Assembly (NCBI GenBank): GCA_018335765.1
Contig: JAGXRU010000168.1
Location: 1-9,879, forward strand
Origin: Alkaliphilus sp.
GTDB lineage: Bacteria; Bacillota; Clostridia; Peptostreptococcales; Thermotaleaceae
Direction of reading: 5' to 3'
DNA: 9,879 nucleotides
Both the position numbers and the translations under genes were made by a program. This document shows positions 5,430 to 9,879 of the stretch, piece by piece. Below the pieces are notes generated by a model. That model was not told the DNA's origin, made no database searches, and saw only the letters and a program-made list of their open reading frames with translations. Every line of letters starts with the position of its first letter. The stretch's first letter is position 1.

Positions 5430-6806
5430 TTAAATACTGGCTAGAAATTCCTTTGCACTTTCTAGCATAGAGGCCACGCTGGTTTTTGAGGTAGACCCCG
5501 AAGAAATTTTAGATGCAATGCATTGCTCTGCTAATACTAAACCTAAAATATCTTCTTTGAAAACCGGAGAAAAGGCGGTGAATTCTTCTAAAGTAAGATC
5601 TTCGATGGTTTTGCTTTGATGAATACAATACAATACCATTTTACCCACGATTTCATGGGAGCTTCTAAAGGGGACACCGTTTTTAGTTAGATAATCTGCC
5701 ACATCAGTAGCATTCATAAAGCCTGCACTCACAGCTTTTTTCATTTGATCTTTTTTGAAATGTATAGTATTGAGCATGGAGTTGAAAATTTCTAAACAGC
5801 TTTTTAATGTATCTACAGTATCAAATAAAGGAGGTTTGTCCTCTTGCATATCCTTGTTGTAGGCTAAGGGCAGGGATTTCAATATCGTTAGCAGGTTTAT
5901 AAGGTTGCCATAAACCCTGCCTGTTTTGCCCCTGATTAGCTCAGCAATATCAGGGTTTTTTTTCTGTGGCATGATACTGCTGCCTGTACTGTAGGCATCA
6001 TCCATTTCAATAAATTGGAATTCTTGGGAGCTCCATAGTATAAGCTCTTCACAGAAACGGCTAAGGTGCATCATAATTATTGAAGCATCATTTATAAATT
6101 CTATGGCAAAATCTCTGTCGCTTACAGCATCAAGCCCATTTTCGCAAATCAGGCCGAAACCCAATTCGTCAGCTAAGAAGTTTCTGTCAGTACCATAGGT
6201 TACTCCTGCTAAAGCACCCACACCCAATGGTAAGACATTCACTCTTTTATAACAATCCCTTAATCTCTCATGATCCCGTTTAAACATTTGAAAGTAAGCC
6301 ATCAGATAATAGGCCAGAGTGATTGGCTGTGCTCTTTGCAAATGGGTATAGCCGGGCATTATTGTATCCACATTAGCTTCTCCTATCTGTACTAGAGTAG
6401 TTAACAAATTCCTTAATAATCCACAGATAACGGAGATCTCGTCCCTCAAATAGAGTCGGATATCCACAGCCACCTGATCATTTCTGCTTCTGGCCGTATG
6501 AAGCTTCTTACCGGTTTCGCCAAGCCTTTCTATTAGTATAGTTTCTATATTCATATGAATATCTTCCAAAGATACTTTAAAATCTATCTTTCCATCTTCG
6601 ATATCTGATAGTATCTCAATTAAGCATCCGACGATTTTGAAAGATTCTTCCTGACTTATGATACTTGACCTGGCAAGCATCTTTGCATGGGCTATACTCC
6701 CTGCAATATCATGTTTATACAACTTTTGATCAAATTCAATGGATGCATTAAAGTTATCTACTATGTCGGCAGTATCCTTAGAAAATCTTCCACCCCATAG
6801 CTTCAT
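5430..6806 (-). CDS. argH: Argininosuccinate lyase
   Basis: Cytoplasmic enzyme of the fumarase/aspartase superfamily that splits argininosuccinate into arginine and fumarate, the last step of arginine synthesis. The length of 458 aa is normal. Seen in order: the N-terminal MKLWGGRFS; HTARSRNDQVAVDIRLY around 103-119; GYTHLQRAQP with catalytic His155; and the superfamily signature GSSIMPQKKNPD at 275-286 containing the catalytic serine. Its ATG overlaps the argG stop as ATGA, so translation is probably coupled. Only a weak purine-rich site (AGAGAGAG) precedes it. No truncation or missing key residue was noted. Confidence 0.97.
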   Translation of the reverse strand: MKLWGGRFSKDTADIVDNFNASIEFDQKLYKHDIAGSIAHAKMLARSSIISQEESFKIVGCLIEILSDIEDGKIDFKVSLEDIHMNIETILIERLGETGKKLHTARSRNDQVAVDIRLYLRDEISVICGLLRNLLTTLVQIGEANVDTIMPGYTHLQRAQPITLAYYLMAYFQMFKRDHERLRDCYKRVNVLPLGVGALAGVTYGTDRNFLADELGFGLICENGLDAVSDRDFAIEFINDASIIMMHLSRFCEELILWSSQEFQFIEMDDAYSTGSSIMPQKKNPDIAELIRGKTGRVYGNLINLLTILKSLPLAYNKDMQEDKPPLFDTVDTLKSCLEIFNSMLNTIHFKKDQMKKAVSAGFMNATDVADYLTKNGVPFRSSHEIVGKMVLYCIHQSKTIEDLTLEEFTAFSPVFKEDILGLVLAEQCIASKISSGSTSKTSVASMLESAKEFLASI

Positions 6807-8029
6807 AGTATTTCTCTCTCTTTTATGTTTTTCTTATGGTTCATAAGTGAGCGAATTGTAACAGGCAGTGAAAATAATTGTATAAAGCCTTCTGCATCCT
6901 TTTGATTATAGACATCATCTGCTCCAAAGGTCACAAATTCTTCGCTATAGAGGGAGTTTGGAGAAGCTGTTGCTACCGAGGTACAGGTACCTTTATAAAG
7001 CTTGAGCTTTACCTTGCCGGTAACGTATTGTTGCGTACTGTCAACGAATTGATCCAATGCTTCTTTAAGAGGTGTAAACCAAAGACCGTCATATACCAGT
7101 TGAGCATACTTTTCAGATATTGTCTTTTTAAAGCTCATAGTAGAGCGGTCTAAAACAAGTTTTTCTAAAGATTTGTGTGCCTGAAATAAAACTGTTCCAC
7201 CCGGTGTTTCATATACTCCTCTGGACTTCATGCCAACCAGTCTGTTTTCAACTAGATCCAAAACCCCAACTCCATGTGCCCCTGCAATGGTATTTAGAAG
7301 CGTGAGCAATTCTATAGGGCTGTATTTTTTGCTGTTCACAGCAGTGGGTATTCCTTTGTCGAAATCTATCTCCACATATTCAGGTTTGTCAGGTGCTTTT
7401 TCCGGAGATACTGACATCATATAAATGTTTTGATCATGTTCATTCCAAGGGTTTTCCAAGTTTCCGCCCTCATGGCTTAAATGCCATATGTTTTGGTCAC
7501 GGCTGTAAATGTCCTTCTTAGTAACGGGAATAGGTATATTGTTGGCAGTGGCATAATCAATACAATCCTCTCGAGATTTAAGGTCCCATATTCTCCAAGG
7601 TGCAATAACCTTAATGAAGGGATTTAGGGCTTTGATGGTTACCTCGAAGCGAACCTGATCATTTCCTTTGCCTGTAGCACCATGGGCTATGGCTACAGCT
7701 CCTTCTTTTTCAGCAATTTCAACCAATTTTTTAGCGATCAATGGACGGGCAAAGGAGGTGCCCAGCAGATAATCATCCTCATAGACTGCACCGGCCTTTA
7801 GGGTAGGATAAATAAAATCTGTAATAAATTCTTCCCTTACATCTAGTATATACGCTTTGCAAGCTCCTGTGGCTAAAGCCTTTTTCTCTACGGCAATAAA
7901 GTTATCCTGTTGTCCAACATTTACGCATACAGCCACTACATCATAATCATATGTGTTTTTAAGCCACGTAAGTATTACAGAAGTATCAAGACCTCCGGAG
8001 TAAGCCAACACAACTTTTTGTTTTTCCAT
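6803..8029 (-). CDS. argG: Argininosuccinate synthase
   Basis: Cytoplasmic ATP-dependent enzyme joining citrulline and aspartate to argininosuccinate. The product is 408 aa from the chosen ATG, within the usual 395-410. The ATP-pyrophosphatase P-loop AYSGGLDTS is at residues 9-17, followed by the family blocks AHGATGKGNDQVRFE, KVIAPWR and GMKSRGVYETPGG. A longer reading from 8065 would add 12 residues, but GGGAG (8039-8043) lies 9 nt before the ATG at 8029 and the -10 box overlaps 8065, so 8029 is the start. It is transcribed with argH from the promoter at 8064-8091. The rest of the arginine pathway is not in the window. Confidence 0.97.
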   Translation of the reverse strand: MEKQKVVLAYSGGLDTSVILTWLKNTYDYDVVAVCVNVGQQDNFIAVEKKALATGACKAYILDVREEFITDFIYPTLKAGAVYEDDYLLGTSFARPLIAKKLVEIAEKEGAVAIAHGATGKGNDQVRFEVTIKALNPFIKVIAPWRIWDLKSREDCIDYATANNIPIPVTKKDIYSRDQNIWHLSHEGGNLENPWNEHDQNIYMMSVSPEKAPDKPEYVEIDFDKGIPTAVNSKKYSPIELLTLLNTIAGAHGVGVLDLVENRLVGMKSRGVYETPGGTVLFQAHKSLEKLVLDRSTMSFKKTISEKYAQLVYDGLWFTPLKEALDQFVDSTQQYVTGKVKLKLYKGTCTSVATASPNSLYSEEFVTFGADDVYNQKDAEGFIQLFSLPVTIRSLMNHKKNIKEREIL

Positions 8030-8063
8030 TAATAACAACTCCCTATCGATAAATGTTAAGTAC

Positions 8064-8091
8064 ATTATATCAGAAATGTATTAATATGCAA
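8064..8091 (-). promoter_or_regulatory. argGH promoter, with extended -10
   Basis: Read on the minus strand, TTGCAT (8091-8086) and TATAAT (8069-8064) are 16 bp apart, and the -10 is preceded by TGA, giving an extended TGnTATAAT. The start point falls near 8057, leaving a leader of under 30 nt with no room for attenuation. Confidence 0.65.
8077..8090. promoter_or_regulatory. Possible arginine-repressor (ArgR) box in the argGH promoter
   Basis: TGTATTAATATGCA is an imperfect palindrome of ARG-box size and AT content, lying between and over the -35 region, where a repressor would act. Only four of seven arm positions are symmetric. ArgR control is expected for argGH in Firmicutes, but this site is weak evidence. 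Confidence 0.3.
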
Positions 8092-8322
8092 CATAAATAT
8101 TAAAACAACCTAAAAAACAGTATATTTTAGCACAAAGCCTTATAAATATAACTAAATTAAGAATGGTGGGCAAAGCCCTTATTGAACATATTGTCAATTA
8201 TATACAAGAAGTCTAGCCTTCTGTTTGAAAATTTGCATGAAAAGAAAACACTACTTGTAAAATGAAATAAAAATACGTGCTTATGCAGTCAAATGTATAC
8301 GGTTATGCAAAAAAAATGATTG

Positions 8323-8346
8323 TTGCAAGTGCAATTGCAAGTGCAT
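8323..8346 (+). repeat. Tandem 12-bp repeat upstream of the GntR gene
   Basis: TTGCAAGTGCAA (8323-8334) is followed at once by TTGCAAGTGCAT (8335-8346), two copies differing only at the last base. The junction forms the perfect palindrome TGCAATTGCA (8330-8339). The repeat lies about 30 bp before the -35 box and may be a regulator binding site. Confidence 0.7.
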
Positions 8347-8376
8347 GCCAAAAACCTTGCAAAACACTTGTATTCA

Positions 8377-8408
8377 TTGACACAACTGCATATTTATATT
8401 AGTATAAT
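8377..8408 (+). promoter_or_regulatory. Probable promoter of the GntR gene
   Basis: There is a consensus TTGACA at 8377-8382 and a consensus TATAAT at 8403-8408. The 20-bp spacing exceeds the usual 16-18, so the two may not work together or may need an activator. The -10 box alone is convincing. The start site would be near 8415, about 70 nt before the gene. Confidence 0.5.
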
Positions 8409-8485
8409 ACTTAAAAAGCAAGTAAGTCTTAATAGCATAAAATGGTGGTTAGCAGATAAAATATTATTAAGAGAGGGGGGAGGGT

Positions 8486-9148
8486 ATGAATAGAGATTTG
8501 CTAAATGATGATGCTTCTACCGGATTGTCTTTAACCTCTAAGATTTTTTTAATATTGAGAGAGGAAATATTAAATGGCAAATATGCTGAGGGAGAAAAGC
8601 TAGTTGAAGCAAAACTGGCGGAAGACCTCGGTGTGAGTCGTACGCCTGTAAGGGAAGCGCTAAAACAGCTAGAAGTTGAGGGAATAGTTGAAAACCTTCC
8701 AAATAGAGGCGTTGTGGTGCTGGGAATTTCAAATCAGGATATAGAAGATATTTATGAGATTAGATATGCCATTGAAGGTATTGCCGCAAAGTGGGCTGCT
8801 GAAAGAATAACCAATGAAGAATTAGAGGCATTAAAAGAAACTTATGAATTGATGGAGTTCTATACCTTTAAAAAGGATTTGCATAAATTTGCAGAAATAA
8901 ACACAAAATTCCATGAAATCATCTACAAGGCGACAAAAAGCAAATTTTTAGAGCAGGCACTTAAGGATTTCCAGTATTATATGAAAAAAATGAGGAAAAG
9001 ATCCCTGCAAGTGGAAGGAAGGATAAATATTTCTCTTATGGAGCATAAGGAAATATTAGATGCCTTTGTTGCCCGCGATAAGGAATGGGCTGAGAGAGCG
9101 TTAACTGTTCATGTCAGAAACTCCAAGAAAAATGCTAAAGCTCAATAA
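8486..9148 (+). CDS. GntR-family transcriptional regulator, FCD (FadR-like) subgroup
   Basis: A 220-aa DNA-binding regulator. The N-terminal winged helix is clear: KIFLILREEILNGKYAEGEKL (about 19-39) followed by AEDLGVSRTPVREALKQLEVEG (45-66), the GntR signature. Residues from about 84 form the all-helical FCD ligand domain. Three metal-ligand histidines are visible at H143 (KFHEII), H187 (MEHKEI) and H209 (VHVRNS). The usual acidic ligand four residues before the first histidine is N139, a substitution seen in many FCD proteins. Such regulators typically sense carboxylic acids or sugar acids, but the effector cannot be read here. GAGGGGGGAGGG just before the ATG is the ribosome binding site. 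No obvious target operon is adjacent apart from argGH (divergent) and niaR. Autoregulation through the upstream tandem repeat is plausible. Confidence 0.92.
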   Translation: MNRDLLNDDASTGLSLTSKIFLILREEILNGKYAEGEKLVEAKLAEDLGVSRTPVREALKQLEVEGIVENLPNRGVVVLGISNQDIEDIYEIRYAIEGIAAKWAAERITNEELEALKETYELMEFYTFKKDLHKFAEINTKFHEIIYKATKSKFLEQALKDFQYYMKKMRKRSLQVEGRINISLMEHKEILDAFVARDKEWAERALTVHVRNSKKNAKAQ

Positions 9149-9180
9149 AGGCTGCCAAGGTAGTCTTTTGTCTTTTTTTT
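9147..9180 (+). terminator. Intrinsic terminator of the GntR gene
   Basis: AAAGGCTGCC (9147-9156) pairs with GGTAGTCTTT (9159-9168), including two G-U pairs, and is followed by a T-rich run to 9180. It starts within the stop codon, so the GntR gene and niaR are probably separate transcription units. Confidence 0.75.
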
Positions 9181-9193
9181 ATGCAAATTGCAT
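9181..9193. promoter_or_regulatory. Perfect palindrome ATGCAA-A-TTGCAT
   Basis: A perfect 6+6 inverted repeat with one central base, in the gap before niaR, some 20-25 bp before its weak candidate promoter. Its arms are the same hexamers that cluster before the GntR gene, which suggests a shared DNA-binding protein. The case rests on the repeats alone. Confidence 0.4.
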
Positions 9194-9213
9194 GATAGAA
9201 TAATAACTAAAGC

Positions 9214-9241
9214 TTTTACTGTTTTTAAATCATTCTATAGA
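9214..9241 (+). promoter_or_regulatory. Weak candidate niaR promoter
   Basis: TTTTAC (9214-9219) and TATAGA (9236-9241) are 16 bp apart. Both match the consensus only in part. They are put forward because a terminator isolates niaR from the gene upstream and this is the best pair in the gap. Confidence 0.3.
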
Positions 9242-9255
9242 AAAGAGAGTGATGT

Positions 9256-9786
9256 ATGAACACATATAAAAGAAGGGATGAAATATTAAGAATATTAAGG
9301 GAGAGCAATACTCCGATGTCTGGTACTGAATTGGCAAAATTGTTTTCGGTGAGCAGACAGGTAATAGTGCAAGACATTGCAGTCATTAGAGCTCAAGGGC
9401 AAAATATTTTAGCTACCTCTAAAGGCTACATTACTCCTGAAGTTGATTTAAGACCGAAAACCGAAGTTTCCATAGTATGTAAACATGAAGGCTATGATCA
9501 AATGGAAGAGGAACTCAAGATTTTGATAGATGCCGGGGCAAAGGTTATTGATGTCATCATCAGACACCCTATATATGGTGAAATAAGAAGCTCACTAATG
9601 ATTCAATCCCGTATGGATATTGAAGAATTCATGGACAAAATCAGAAAGAAACAGGCTGAACCCCTTGCTTCCCTAACCAGAGGAGAGCATATTCACACCT
9701 TGGAATTTGCCAATGATAAAACCTACAGAAAAATTATAGATGAATTATCTAAAAAAGGTTTTCTGGTTAGGGGGGATAAAGAATAA
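9256..9786 (+). CDS. niaR: NiaR-type niacin-responsive repressor of NAD biosynthesis (HTH_11 plus 3H domain)
   Basis: In Firmicutes and Thermotoga, NiaR (YrxA) binds nicotinic acid and represses NAD synthesis and niacin uptake genes. The 176 aa match the family length of about 175. Residues 1-60 are a winged helix (RRDEILRILRES, then MSGTELAKLFSVSRQVIVQDIAVIR). Residues 70-172 form the 3H domain, with H77 (KHEG), H104 (RHPIYGEI) and H145/H147 (RGEHIHTLE). H77, E85, H145 and H147 correspond to the metal site described for Thermotoga maritima TM1602. GAGAGTGAT upstream serves as ribosome binding site. NiaR genes often sit beside nadABC or a niacin transporter, so the next gene beyond the window edge is likely one of these. 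Confidence 0.93.
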   Translation: MNTYKRRDEILRILRESNTPMSGTELAKLFSVSRQVIVQDIAVIRAQGQNILATSKGYITPEVDLRPKTEVSIVCKHEGYDQMEEELKILIDAGAKVIDVIIRHPIYGEIRSSLMIQSRMDIEEFMDKIRKKQAEPLASLTRGEHIHTLEFANDKTYRKIIDELSKKGFLVRGDKE

Positions 9787-9798
9787 TTTTTTTTATGG

Positions 9799-9819
9799 CA
9801 GGTGACAAGACAGATGTAA
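9799..9819 (+). promoter_or_regulatory. Possible regulator site downstream of niaR
   Basis: CAGGTGACA (9799-9807) and CAGATGTAA (9811-9819) form a 12-bp-period direct repeat in the spacer between niaR and the putative next gene. It could be a NiaR site controlling that gene. I cannot compare it with the NiaR consensus here, so the call is tentative. Confidence 0.25.
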
Positions 9820-9869
9820 AAGCATCATAGGCTTTATTGAAAAATATTTTCGCAAAAATCAGGGAAGGA

Positions 9870-9879
9870 ATGATTAACA
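9870..9879 (+). CDS. Possible start of the next gene (window edge)
   Basis: AGGGAAGGA (9861-9869) directly precedes ATGATTAACA at the last bases of the window. This looks like the start of a downstream gene, but only three codons are visible. The function cannot be read; a NAD or niacin gene would fit the neighbour NiaR. Confidence 0.3.

Larger units (their letters stand above)
8066..8485. other. 420-bp divergent intergenic region between argG and the GntR gene
   Basis: The region is very AT-rich and I find no credible coding frame in it. The left 30 bp belong to the argG promoter. A small GGGC-AAA-GCCC inverted repeat lies at 8168-8178 without a U-tract. From 8233 to 8362 hexamers TTGCAT (8233), ATGCAA (8305), two TTGCAA repeats (8323 and 8335) and TTGCAA (8357) cluster ahead of the GntR promoter. 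No riboswitch, T-box or RNA gene was recognised. Confidence 0.6.

Noticed and set aside
6878..7424. Plus-strand open frames inside argG
   Set aside because: They lie entirely within a complete argG and have no recognisable domain.
8168..8178. GGGC-AAA-GCCC hairpin as a terminator
   Set aside because: The stem is only 4 bp, with no U-tract and no upstream gene that needs it.
1..9879. Defence system, toxin-antitoxin pair, CRISPR array or prophage genes
   Set aside because: Every substantial reading frame is accounted for by metabolic or regulatory families, and no such genes or repeat arrays were seen.

Overview
The window is AT-rich with strong GGAGG-type ribosome binding sites and sigma-A-like promoters. 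Its families (a UlaG-type ascorbate module with a SorC-type regulator, an HPr carrying both His15 and Ser46, and NiaR with a 3H domain) point to a low-GC Firmicute, most likely a member of the Clostridia. No rRNA, tRNA, CRISPR array, intact insertion sequence or origin was seen.

Layout. (1) 1-1116, plus strand: the C-terminal end of pyruvate formate-lyase with its glycyl-radical site, followed by its radical-SAM activating enzyme. (2) 1117-1472: a spacer holding what looks like a decayed minus-strand reading frame, then a good promoter with operator-like repeats. (3) 1482-5338, plus strand: an L-ascorbate utilisation operon of the Ula type: EIIA (UlaC), the lactonase UlaG, EIIB (UlaB), an abnormal UlaD/UlaF hybrid, a SorC-family regulator, and an HPr. 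(4) 5430-8029, minus strand: argG and argH, overlapping by 4 bp, for the last two steps of arginine synthesis; they converge on the ascorbate operon. (5) 8030-8485: a divergent 456-bp control region rich in TTGCAA/ATGCAA hexamers. (6) 8486-9786, plus strand: a GntR/FCD regulator with a terminator, then NiaR, the niacin-responsive repressor of NAD genes, then a possible start of the next gene at the window edge.

How the genes work together. In a complete Ula pathway, HPr, EIIA, EIIB and the membrane EIIC (UlaA) import ascorbate as ascorbate-6-phosphate. UlaG opens the lactone to 3-keto-L-gulonate-6-phosphate, UlaD decarboxylates it, and the epimerases UlaE and UlaF deliver D-xylulose-5-phosphate. 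Here EIIC and UlaE are absent, and UlaD and UlaF are reduced to one continuous 188-codon frame. This frame joins the first ~20 residues of UlaD to UlaF from about residue 67 onward. The simplest reading is an internal deletion that broke the pathway while leaving the promoter, regulator and soluble PTS proteins intact. This is the most notable feature of the window. No wholly new system is visible. The other leads are the DeoR-like operator arrangement before the operon and the repeat cluster before the GntR gene.
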